From positions 1-7,488 of the forward strand of contig JAUWYU010000070.1 in assembly GCA_030615655.1 (NCBI GenBank): DNA of 7,488 nt. Direction: 5' to 3'. Source of the stretch: Dehalococcoidia bacterium (GTDB lineage Bacteria > Chloroflexota > Dehalococcoidia > Dehalococcoidales > RBG-16-60-22). The notes beneath the pieces were generated by a model that saw nothing but the letters and a program-made list of their open reading frames with translations, had not been told where the DNA came from and did no database searches. The position numbers and the translations under genes were made by a program. Shown here in pieces: positions 1 to 5,640 of this stretch (position 1 is the first letter of the stretch; the number at the start of each line of letters is the position of its first letter).

Positions 1-35
1 GCTACTATCGTAAAGATATTGCCGATATAAAGTAA
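1..35 (+). CDS. purD: C-terminal end of phosphoribosylamine-glycine ligase (partial)
   Basis: Reading frame 3 gives the ten residues YYRKDIADIK followed by a TAA stop at 33-35. The tyrosine-arginine-lysine-aspartate-isoleucine ending is typical of the extreme C-terminus of PurD (GAR synthetase), where family members end with a sequence like QYRKDIG plus a few residues. PurD joins phosphoribosylamine and glycine using ATP in purine synthesis. Its position, 21 bp before purE on the same strand, fits a purine operon. Only about 11 codons are visible, so the identification rests on this short tail and on context. Another ATP-grasp purine enzyme is the main alternative. Confidence 0.6.
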   Translation, partial: YYRKDIADIK

Positions 36-56
36 TTACTGAGTGAGGTAAACAAT

Positions 57-524
57 ATGCCACTTGTCGGCGTAGTAATGGGTTCAAAGTCGGATGCCGA
101 GGCGCTCCAGAAAGCGCTTGAAATATTAACCCAGCTCGGCATCGACCATGAAGTCAACGTGATATCGGCGCACCGCAACCCGGAAAAGGCGAGGCAGTAC
201 GCCTTATCCGCCCGGGAACGCGGTATTGAGGTTGTCATTGCGGGGGCGGGGGCGGCGGCGCATCTGCCCGGCACCCTGGCCAGCTGGACTACCCTGCCGG
301 TGATAGGCGTGCCAATGTCCAGCGGCGAGCTAAAGGGTGTCGACGCCCTTTACTCTATAGTCCAGATGCCCGCAGGCATACCGGTAGCCTGTATGGCTAT
401 AGGCGGCACCGGAGCTAAAAATGCCGCTTACCTGGCGGCCGAGATTTTGGGGCTGAAGCATGATAAAATTAGACAGGCGTACGAGAAGTACCGGAGCGAA
501 CTACAGGGAGAAAATTCCGCATAG
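57..524 (+). CDS. purE: N5-carboxyaminoimidazole ribonucleotide mutase (PurE, class I)
   Basis: The 155-residue protein has the length and motif order of class I PurE, which moves the carboxyl group of N5-CAIR to give CAIR in the cytosol. Visible motifs are the phosphate-binding GSKSD near residues 9-13, SAHRNP at 37-42 with the family's catalytic histidine at position 39, GAGAAAHLPG at 63-72, and GVDALYSIVQMP in the second half. The usual forms are SAHRTP and GAGGAAHLPG, so two positions differ conservatively. The ATG at 57 is preceded by a TGAGGT Shine-Dalgarno site seven bases upstream, which fixes the start. The class I enzyme normally works with PurK, which is not in the window. A 70-bp spacer leads to purB. 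The C-terminal 20 residues or so are polar and variable. Confidence 0.95.
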   Translation: MPLVGVVMGSKSDAEALQKALEILTQLGIDHEVNVISAHRNPEKARQYALSARERGIEVVIAGAGAAAHLPGTLASWTTLPVIGVPMSSGELKGVDALYSIVQMPAGIPVACMAIGGTGAKNAAYLAAEILGLKHDKIRQAYEKYRSELQGENSA

Positions 525-594
525 ACTGCCCTTAATCTGAAGTCTAGATTATGAGATAATTCACTTAAGGAAATAGCCGACAAAGGAGTATATA

Positions 595-1944
595 ATGATT
601 GAACGCTATTCCCGACCCGAAATGAAAAAGGTCTGGTCAGACGAGAATAAGTACGACAAGTGGCTTGAAGTGGAGATAGCGGTCTGTGATGCCTGGGCTG
701 AACTCGGTGTTATTCCTCGAAATGCAATCCCCAAGATTAAACTGGCCAAATGCAACCTGAAGCGCATGGAGGAAATTCTCAAGGAAACCCGCCATGACGT
801 GACCGCCTTCCTCGGTGCTGTCGCCGAGAGCCTTGGCGAGGAGTCACGCTTCATTCATCTGGGGCTTACTTCTTCCGACGTCATAGATACGGCCACCAGC
901 CTGCAGCTTGTTGAAGCCACCGAGATACTGATTCAGGATGTAAAGGAGCTCACGGCAGCCCTGGCGCAGAGGGCAATAGAGCATAAATACACCGTCATGA
1001 TAGGTCGCACCCACGGTATACATGCCGAGCCGACTTCTTTCGGCTTGAAGATGGCGCTATGGGTCGAGGAAATGAGGCGCAATCTGCACCGACTCGCCGA
1101 AGCAAAAAAAATTATTTCGGTAGGTAAAATTTCCGGAGCTGTCGGCACCTATGCCACAGTAACTCCAGAGGTCGAACAGAAGGTCTGCCACAAGCTGGGG
1201 CTCGACCCGGCCCCGATATCAAACCAGGTACTGCAGCGCGACCGCCATGCCCAGTTTGTCACCACGCTGGCCATCACCGCCGGTTCCCTGGAGAAATTCG
1301 CCACTGAAATCAGGGCTCTGCAGAGAACCGAGGTGCGTGAGGTCGAAGAGCCCTTCGGTACCGGCCAGACCGGCTCCTCGGCCATGCCGCATAAGCGAAA
1401 TCCAGAGCTCTCGGAGCGAGTCTGCGGTCTGTCCCGATTGATACGGGGCTACGCTCTGACTTCAATGGAGAATATCGCCCTATGGCACGAACGGGATATC
1501 AGTCATTCCTCCAACGAGCGCATCATCCTGCCCGACGCCTGCCTGGCACTGGACTATATACTGGCCCTTTTCACCTCGGTAATGAGAAGGCTACAGGTCT
1601 ACCCGCACCGTATGAAAAAGAACCTGGACCTCACGCGGGGTCTGGTTTTCTCGCAGAGGGTGATGCTGGCCCTTATTGACAAGGGGTTGAGCCGGCAGAA
1701 GGCCTACGAGCTGGTACAGAGAAACGCAATGAAGGCGTGGAAGGGGAATAGAAATTTCCTGACGCTACTCAAAGGTGACAGTGATGTTACCGGCACTATA
1801 CCGTCTGAAGAACTCGAGGCACTTTTTGACTACCAGCATTACCTGCAACACGTAGATGAAATTTTCCAGAGGCTCGGTTTAACCAAGTCGCAATGGCAGG
1901 GCAGTATCTCAGAATCTATGGAACTGAGACCACGGGCTATATAA
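595..1944 (+). CDS. purB: Adenylosuccinate lyase
   Basis: This 449-residue protein resembles the Bacillus-type adenylosuccinate lyase (about 430 residues) along its whole length, starting with MIERYSRPEM. It eliminates fumarate from SAICAR to give AICAR and from adenylosuccinate to give AMP. Conserved regions of the fumarase/aspartase superfamily are visible: TSSDVIDTA from residue 92, GRTHGIHAEPTSFG at 137-150 with the catalytic histidine at 140, and the signature GSSAMPHKRNP at 260-270, whose mobile-loop serine (261/262) is the general base in the family. The C-terminal FDYQHYLQHVDEIFQRLG is the ADSL C-terminal domain. The family works as a homotetramer with shared active sites. AAAGGAG at 582-588, six bases before the ATG, supports the start. 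The tail of about 18 residues after the family's usual end is an unremarkable extension. Confidence 0.97.
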   Translation: MIERYSRPEMKKVWSDENKYDKWLEVEIAVCDAWAELGVIPRNAIPKIKLAKCNLKRMEEILKETRHDVTAFLGAVAESLGEESRFIHLGLTSSDVIDTATSLQLVEATEILIQDVKELTAALAQRAIEHKYTVMIGRTHGIHAEPTSFGLKMALWVEEMRRNLHRLAEAKKIISVGKISGAVGTYATVTPEVEQKVCHKLGLDPAPISNQVLQRDRHAQFVTTLAITAGSLEKFATEIRALQRTEVREVEEPFGTGQTGSSAMPHKRNPELSERVCGLSRLIRGYALTSMENIALWHERDISHSSNERIILPDACLALDYILALFTSVMRRLQVYPHRMKKNLDLTRGLVFSQRVMLALIDKGLSRQKAYELVQRNAMKAWKGNRNFLTLLKGDSDVTGTIPSEELEALFDYQHYLQHVDEIFQRLGLTKSQWQGSISESMELRPRAI

Positions 1945-1980
1945 GTCTCATCCCGTGAGCTTTTTTATTAAAAAATAGCT
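1926..1980 (+). promoter_or_regulatory. Candidate attenuator or weak terminator between purB and purC
   Basis: CACGGG at 1931-1936 can pair with CCCGTG at 1952-1957 (six perfect pairs, 15-base loop that contains the purB stop), and six T residues follow at 1961-1966. A competing stem pairs GAGAC (1926-1930) with GTCTC (1945-1949), which would melt the first. A third AT-rich hairpin pairs AGC plus T6 (1958-1966) with A6 and GCT (1970-1980) and would sequester the T-run. Mutually exclusive stems of this kind can act as attenuators, but these are short and purC must still be expressed, so this remains speculative. Confidence 0.25.
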
Positions 1981-1996
1981 AGAAAGGTATAAGCAG

Positions 1997-2935
1997 ATGG
2001 ATAATCCTGAGTCATCCGTATTGATGGAAACAGAACTGCCGCTACCGTTGTTTATCCGCGGCAAGGTACGCGATACCTATGACCTCGGCAGCCACCTGCT
2101 CATCATAGCTACCGACCGAATTTCCGCTTTTGATTCGGTCCTGCCCTGCGGCATCCCACTCAAGGGCCACGTACTCAACCGGCTCTCCTCTTTCTGGTTC
2201 CGGCGCACGGCCGAGATAATTCCCAACCATATGGCCGAGGCGGTTGATAACGTTCACTGCATTGATTCCTATCTCCCCGCCAGCAGCCGTTTTGCATACC
2301 CCGCTTATCTGAGGGGTCGCTCTATGGTCGTTAAGAAAGTAAAGCGCATACCGGTGGAATGCGTGGTTCGCGGCTACATTTCGGGGTCGGCCTGGGCCGA
2401 ATATCAAGAGCACGGCACCATTTCGGGAAATACCATGCCCAAGGGCCTGCATGAGAGCCAAGAACCCAAAGAGCCATTGTTTACACCAACCACCAAGGCG
2501 GAGACAGGGCATGACGAGCCCATCACCATGAAAGACATCGTAAAGCTGATTGGCCTCCGCGCTACCCAGGAGATGGAAGAAAAGAGCCTGGTTGTCTATA
2601 ACTATGCCCGCGAGTACGCAAGAAGCCGGGGCATCATCATTGCCGATACCAAGTTCGAGTTCGGTATAGACAACGGCCGACTCTTGCTGATTGATGAACT
2701 GCTTACCCCCGATTCATCGCGATTCTGGGATGCCGACCAGTATAAGGTGGGACAGTCTCAACCGAGCTTCGATAAACAGCCAGTCCGCGACTGGCTGGTA
2801 CAGTCCGGCTGGAATAAGGAACCCCCCGCACCCACGCTTCCGCAGGATGTAATCGAGGCGACGACAAAGATATACGTGCAGGCTTACGAGAAGCTGACCG
2901 GCCGTCAACTAGCCTTTTTGGAAGAAAATCCCTAG
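1997..2935 (+). CDS. purC: SAICAR synthetase (long form)
   Basis: The 312-residue product is the longer, yeast Ade1-like form of phosphoribosylaminoimidazole-succinocarboxamide synthase; the E. coli form has about 237 residues. It condenses CAIR with aspartate using ATP. Motifs in order are RGKVRDTYDL at 21-30 (nucleotide-binding strand), RISAFDSVLPCGIPLKG at 41-57, the first SAICAR signature IPVECVVRGYISGS at 118-131, FTPTTKAETGHDE at 162-174, the second signature ADTKFEFG at 216-223, and LIDELLTPDSSRFW at 231-244. The ATG at 1997 follows AGAAAGGT (1981-1988) by eight bases; an in-frame ATG nine codons later has no ribosome site. The stop codon TAG (2933-2935) shares three bases with the stop of convergent hisB, so there is no intergenic space at this boundary. 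Confidence 0.97.
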   Translation: MDNPESSVLMETELPLPLFIRGKVRDTYDLGSHLLIIATDRISAFDSVLPCGIPLKGHVLNRLSSFWFRRTAEIIPNHMAEAVDNVHCIDSYLPASSRFAYPAYLRGRSMVVKKVKRIPVECVVRGYISGSAWAEYQEHGTISGNTMPKGLHESQEPKEPLFTPTTKAETGHDEPITMKDIVKLIGLRATQEMEEKSLVVYNYAREYARSRGIIIADTKFEFGIDNGRLLLIDELLTPDSSRFWDADQYKVGQSQPSFDKQPVRDWLVQSGWNKEPPAPTLPQDVIEATTKIYVQAYEKLTGRQLAFLEENP

Positions 2936-3708
2936 CTCTCCAGATAATCCTTGGTGCTGGGCAGTTCGCCAGAGATACGCGCGTCAATCCGGGTAGCAAT
3001 ATCAAGAGCCCGCCCCAATGCCTTGAAGAGCGCTTCCGCCTTGTGGTGGTCATTGTTTCCGTAGACGACCCCGGCATGCAGGTTAAATCTGGCTTCATTA
3101 GCGAAGGACTCAAGGAAGTGACGGACGAGGTCGGTGGGAAAGCCGAACATATCATTATCGGCAAAGGGGAGGTCCAGCACCGCATATCCCCGGCCGCTGA
3201 TATCGACTACAACCGTCACCAACGCTTCATCCATCGGCACCGAAACATTCGCCATGCGCACGATACCCCGCTTCTCGCCCAGGGCTTCACCGAAGGCTTT
3301 ACCCAGACAAATAGCCACATCCTCGGTAATGTGGTGCGGGTCATCACCGGTAGCCGTCAAATTTATGTCAAATAATCCGTGCCGCGACAACTGCGACAGC
3401 AGGTGGTCAAAGATGCCGATGCCGGTATTTATCTCATACCGGCCGGTCCCATCAACACTCAATCCCAGGCTGATATTAGTCTCTTTGGTCTCACGCCGGA
3501 CAAAGGATTTCCTACCGCCACCAACAACTGAGGCCAGCAATTTCATGGCACCCCTGAGAAAAGTGCCGCCGACAGGTATTTTCCCGGTACGCGTCCGCTG
3601 ATAGAGCGGCCGGCTGCACCCGATTTTTTCAGCCATCTGCTGGTCAGAGAAACCCTGGCTGTTCTGCATCTGCACTACTTTTTCCAAAACTTCATCGACC
3701 GAGTCCAT
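2932..3708 (-). CDS. hisB: Imidazoleglycerol-phosphate dehydratase with N-terminal Cro/C1-type helix-turn-helix
   Basis: The 258-residue protein has two parts. Residues 1-60 look like a Cro/C1 (XRE) DNA-binding domain: an opening helix, then FSDQQMAEKIGCSRPLYQRT (20-39), where DQQMAEKIG is helix 2 and SRPLYQRTRTGK the recognition helix, then a further helix at 49-62. A glycine-rich linker (63-68) leads to a complete dehydratase domain from about 69: RRETKETNISLGLSVDGTG, TGIGIFDHLLSQLSRHGLFD (95-114), DPHHITED (123-130), VPMDEAL (157-163), and YGNNDHHKAEALFKAL (216-231). This enzyme removes water from imidazoleglycerol phosphate to give imidazoleacetol phosphate, with two metal ions bound by the HH motifs. 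Usual stand-alone dehydratases have about 195 residues. A TTG nine bases... two codons upstream is in frame, but AGGAG (3716-3720) lies seven bases from the ATG and only one to two from the TTG, so the ATG is the better start. The first HH loop is shorter than usual (see findings). There is no HAD-type phosphatase domain, unlike E. coli HisB. Confidence 0.93.
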   Translation of the reverse strand: MDSVDEVLEKVVQMQNSQGFSDQQMAEKIGCSRPLYQRTRTGKIPVGGTFLRGAMKLLASVVGGGRKSFVRRETKETNISLGLSVDGTGRYEINTGIGIFDHLLSQLSRHGLFDINLTATGDDPHHITEDVAICLGKAFGEALGEKRGIVRMANVSVPMDEALVTVVVDISGRGYAVLDLPFADNDMFGFPTDLVRHFLESFANEARFNLHAGVVYGNNDHHKAEALFKALGRALDIATRIDARISGELPSTKDYLES

Positions 3709-3715
3709 ATACAAT

Positions 3716-3720
3716 CTCCT
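3716..3720 (-). promoter_or_regulatory. Shine-Dalgarno site that decides the hisB start
   Basis: On the - strand this reads AGGAG. It is seven bases from the ATG whose first base is 3708, which is ideal, but practically touches the in-frame TTG at 3714-3712. The ATG is therefore the likely initiation codon and the longer reading (two extra residues) is unlikely. Confidence 0.75.
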
Positions 3721-3739
3721 GTTATATTTTATTACACAA

Positions 3740-3756
3740 TGACAGCTTATCTGTTA
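3740..3756. promoter_or_regulatory. Candidate operator at the hisB transcription start
   Basis: ACAG-CTTAT-CTGT (3742-3754) is a perfect 4-bp dyad with a 5-bp centre, with one further matching pair (3740/3756) beyond a mismatch. It lies over the predicted transcription start of hisB, where a bound Cro/C1-type protein would block RNA polymerase. A link to the helix-turn-helix of HisB itself is inference. The dyad is short and could be chance in AT-rich DNA. Confidence 0.3.
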
Positions 3757-3759
3757 AGT

Positions 3760-3787
3760 ATTATAACATACATCAGCTATTTGTCAA
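3760..3787 (-). promoter_or_regulatory. Sigma-70-type promoter of hisB
   Basis: On the - strand a perfect TTGACA (complement of 3782-3787) is followed after 16 bases by a perfect TATAAT (complement of 3760-3765). Transcription would start near 3753, giving a leader of roughly 45 bases before the hisB ATG. Two perfect hexamers at near-optimal spacing are strong evidence. It indicates that hisB is transcribed on its own rather than only from the distant hisD-hisC side. Confidence 0.8.
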
Positions 3788-3902
3788 TAGTTTTTGGAGA
3801 TTAGTGATGTGCTAAAATCGCAGCAAAGATAATTCCAACGATTGAATCAAAATCAGGAAGATATTTCACCCGGGCTACTTGTGTAATTCAATGAAATAGT
3901 TC
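3788..3902. other. Spacer between the two divergent promoters
   Basis: This is AT-rich, non-coding DNA between the -35 boxes of hisB (- strand) and the small gene (+ strand). I see no ORF of note. It contains GTGATGTGC at 3804-3812, repeated beyond the small gene, and TTGTGTAAT at 3889-3897, whose inverted copy lies at 3731-3739 in the hisB leader. Either could be a binding site; neither is proven. Confidence 0.4.
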
Positions 3903-3930
3903 TTGACAAATAATCACATCCGACTATAAT
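3903..3930 (+). promoter_or_regulatory. Sigma-70-type promoter of the small monooxygenase-like gene
   Basis: TTGACA at 3903-3908 and TATAAT at 3925-3930 are both perfect and are 16 bases apart, exactly as in the hisB promoter. A second TATAAT follows at once (3931-3936), and 3925-3934 is a perfect 10-bp palindrome. Transcription would start near 3937, about 30 bases before the ATG. The -35 box and the next four bases (AAAT or AATA type) resemble those of hisB, so the two promoters may be similarly strong. Confidence 0.8.
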
Positions 3931-3954
3931 TATAATACACAATAACAACTCATG

Positions 3955-3962
3955 AAGGAGGT
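3955..3962 (+). promoter_or_regulatory. Strong Shine-Dalgarno site
   Basis: AAGGAGGT is a full-length match to the 16S rRNA tail, six bases before the ATG at 3969. Combined with the consensus promoter it predicts high expression of this small gene. Confidence 0.85.
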
Positions 3963-3968
3963 ATCACT

Positions 3969-4259
3969 ATGTACGCATCACTTCTCACGTTTAAAACCGC
4001 ACCCGGTAAACGCACTGAGGCTGAAGGGCTGGCCGATGCATTGAACCCCGTTCTTAAGGGTATGAAGGGCTTAAAGGACAGAATATATATTGCCAATTCT
4101 GATACCAATGAGTATGGCTCTTTTTCTACATGGGAAACAAAAGAGGACTTGGAAACTGCATTTGGTTTGATACAGGCCAAATTACAGGAGATGCTTGGCC
4201 CAATTGCTATTGAGCCACCAGTTCGAAAGATATATGAGGTCTACGAACCGAAAACATAA
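3969..4259 (+). CDS. Small antibiotic-biosynthesis-monooxygenase-like protein (dimeric alpha/beta barrel)
   Basis: The 96-residue product looks like a one-domain member of the ABM/dimeric ferredoxin-like barrel group: an opening strand (MYASLLTFKTAPGK), a helix (about 16-30), strands around RIYIANSDTNEYGSFSTWET with the characteristic tryptophan after a phenylalanine-serine-threonine strand, a second helix (about 58-74) and a closing strand ending RKIYEVYEP. No signal peptide or membrane segment is seen. Members include small oxygenases, heme-degrading proteins and many of unknown role, so no substrate can be named. The gene is convergent with the iron-sulfur gene and divergent from hisB, with its own consensus promoter. 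By my count its GC content is about 44%, below the flanking pur and his genes, which may indicate later arrival. Confidence 0.65.
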   Translation: MYASLLTFKTAPGKRTEAEGLADALNPVLKGMKGLKDRIYIANSDTNEYGSFSTWETKEDLETAFGLIQAKLQEMLGPIAIEPPVRKIYEVYEPKT

Positions 4260-4303
4260 ACCGGTGCTTTACAAAACTTCATACGTAAATCGATTATAAC
4301 TGG

Positions 4304-4358
4304 ATTTTTTAGTTTCGCACATCCCTAGAGATTTTTGTGATGTGCGGACTTAAAAATT
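4304..4358. repeat. Imperfect inverted repeat between convergent genes
   Basis: The core CGCACATC (4316-4323) pairs perfectly with GATGTGCG (4339-4346) around a 15-base loop. Pairing continues outward through 4304 and 4358 with two mismatches and two G-T pairs, so each arm is about 20 bases. It lies between the convergent ends of the small gene and the iron-sulfur gene, where a shared terminator is expected. However, in both directions the T-run is on the 5' arm and the A-run on the 3' arm, opposite to an intrinsic terminator. A remnant of a small mobile repeat or a protein-binding dyad are alternatives. The rest of 4260-4427 shows no gene. Confidence 0.6.
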
Positions 4359-4427
4359 ACATTCCGGCAGTGTTTTATCTGATAATCAGTAACCGATAGC
4401 ACCTGTTATGGAGTATCCATAAACGGC

Positions 4428-5588
4428 TCACACTCTTAGCCCCAGAAACATCTTCATTCTCAGTTTAAGCATATTCCATCTGCCGGTTTTCCTGGCCAAG
4501 ATTCTCATAAACATGGTGTCTTTATCTTTAAAGGGTACCAGTTCCCTGTCTTTTTTCTGCAATCGGCTGGCACCCGATTCACAGGTTACAACGCAATTCC
4601 CGCAGCCGATACAGCGGTCAAGGTTAACGGCAGCCTTACCATCGGCCATGATTCTGGCTTCCAGCTGGCACCGCTTGACGCAGGTCCCGCAACCCTTACA
4701 TAATTCAGGGTCAACTTCGGCATAATAGTTGGTTGCGTAGAGGTCGGCCGGGCGGGGAGCTTTTTTCACGGCGCTAAGGAGTCCGCAACAGTCTCCGCAA
4801 CAACAGCAGATATTCTCCGGCTGCAGTGAATTTTCCGGCTGGAGGATAAATCCCGCTTCCCGGGCTCTCTCCAAAACTTCAAGGGCTTCTTCTCTGGTGA
4901 TATAGCGGCCAATCCCCATCTCAATGTACTGCTTGGCATGGTCCGGCCCGATCTGCAAACAGGTCTCACGAATGTCAGAATGAATGCAACTCTCACCCCG
5001 AATATCCCGGGTCTGCCGGCAAACACAGTTGGCTACAGAAATTGGGCCGGGTGCGTTCTCAACAAGATGCCTGGCATCATCAAAGGTGCTGACCCTGTAT
5101 TTTTCAGGAACAGGGATACTCTTCTCTACCGGAATGGTACGCAACTGGGGAATCCCGATAGAACCAGTAGTTTCTGCCTGAGCGAACCTTTCTTCGTGAT
5201 ATTTACCAAAGGTGTCGACCAAATCTTTCGTAAGCCGGTTGACCTGAAAATCCACAATGCCACCAGCGGTAACCCCGGTGTTCTTATAACGTTTCTCACC
5301 AAATCCTTCACTGTACGCCAGGATGGTCCCCTTATACACCATCCGGTCTAATTTCTCCTGAAGCTCCTCGATAGACATTGCCATGCCGCTTTTCCCGACA
5401 CGCCTGTAAATGCGCTTTGCCGGCTCCAGTTTTATAGTAGAAAGCTTGGTGGCTATTTGCGCTTCTTCGGGGGTGAAAACGTGTTTTAATAAACGAATAT
5501 CCACACCGGATTGGGTCGCCGGGTAGCCAACCGGTGATTTATCCAGATGCTGCTGTAAGTCGCGATAAATCTGGCTCTCGGCATCCAT
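4428..5588 (-). CDS. Cysteine-rich 4Fe-4S ferredoxin-type protein with winged-helix-like N-terminus
   Basis: The 386-residue protein contains 18 cysteines. Residues 1-110 (opening with QIYRDLQQHLDKSPVGYPAT) include MSIEELQEKLDRMVYKGTIL, which looks like the helix-turn and wing of a winged-helix domain. A middle region has CVC at 188-190 with further cysteines at 201 and 210 (the pattern CVCR...C...ETC), then ICCCCGDCCG at 260-269. Two ferredoxin motifs follow: CKGCGTCVKRC at 297-307 and CIGCGNCVVTC at 326-336, each expected to help hold a [4Fe-4S] cluster; the proline normally after the last cysteine is Q or E. No signal peptide is seen, so it is probably cytosolic. The same architecture (CxC-x10-C-x8-C, then an ICNCCxCCC-like motif, then two clusters) is known from ferredoxin-like proteins of anaerobes with undefined roles. 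The ATG at 5588 has AGGAGG five bases upstream. It lies 51 bp after hisC and may be cotranscribed, though no histidine role is known. Confidence 0.85.
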   Translation of the reverse strand: MDAESQIYRDLQQHLDKSPVGYPATQSGVDIRLLKHVFTPEEAQIATKLSTIKLEPAKRIYRRVGKSGMAMSIEELQEKLDRMVYKGTILAYSEGFGEKRYKNTGVTAGGIVDFQVNRLTKDLVDTFGKYHEERFAQAETTGSIGIPQLRTIPVEKSIPVPEKYRVSTFDDARHLVENAPGPISVANCVCRQTRDIRGESCIHSDIRETCLQIGPDHAKQYIEMGIGRYITREEALEVLERAREAGFILQPENSLQPENICCCCGDCCGLLSAVKKAPRPADLYATNYYAEVDPELCKGCGTCVKRCQLEARIMADGKAAVNLDRCIGCGNCVVTCESGASRLQKKDRELVPFKDKDTMFMRILARKTGRWNMLKLRMKMFLGLRV

Positions 5589-5606
5589 TTCGTCCTCCTC
5601 TAACAG

Positions 5607-5640
5607 GGCAGCGCGATTTATCCCCTATTTCGACGCTGCC
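5607..5640 (-). other. Hairpin between hisC and the iron-sulfur gene
   Basis: GGCAGCG (5607-5613) and CGCTGCC (5634-5640) form a perfect seven-pair GC-rich stem around a 20-base loop, starting right at the hisC stop. No T-run follows on the - strand, so it is not a standard terminator. It could stabilise or separate the hisC end of the transcript from the downstream gene. It also lies just ahead of the iron-sulfur gene's ribosome site. Confidence 0.35.

Noticed and set aside
241..260. Possible G-quadruplex in purE
   Set aside because: The G-rich run encodes the conserved GAGAAAH motif with alanine and glycine codons, which explains it without a structural role.
525..594. Hairpins in the purE-purB spacer (TAATCT 533-538 with AGATTA 546-551; CCTTAA 530-535 with TTAAGG 565-570)
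   Set aside because: The stems are short and AT-rich, overlap each other and have no T-run after them; chance is likely.
2042..2512. 156-codon open frame on the - strand inside purC
   Set aside because: It lies antisense to a fully conserved PurC and its translation shows no recognisable domain, so it is a shadow frame.
3043..3601. Open frames on the + strand opposite hisB
   Set aside because: They are antisense to the conserved dehydratase domain and their low-complexity translations resemble no family.
3712..3714. TTG as the hisB start codon
   Set aside because: It lies almost against the AGGAG site, while the ATG at 3708 has ideal spacing.
4287..4310. Terminator for the small gene (AAATC 4287-4291 with GATTT, then T residues)
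   Set aside because: Only five AT-rich pairs with an 11-base loop, too weak to support a terminator call.
3715..4427. CRISPR array, tRNA gene or riboswitch in the AT-rich region
   Set aside because: No regularly spaced repeats, cloverleaf or long structured leader can be seen; leaders are only about 30-45 bases.
4938..5351. 137-codon open frame on the + strand opposite the iron-sulfur gene
   Set aside because: The - strand frame carries clear cysteine motifs and a good ribosome site; the opposite frame has neither.
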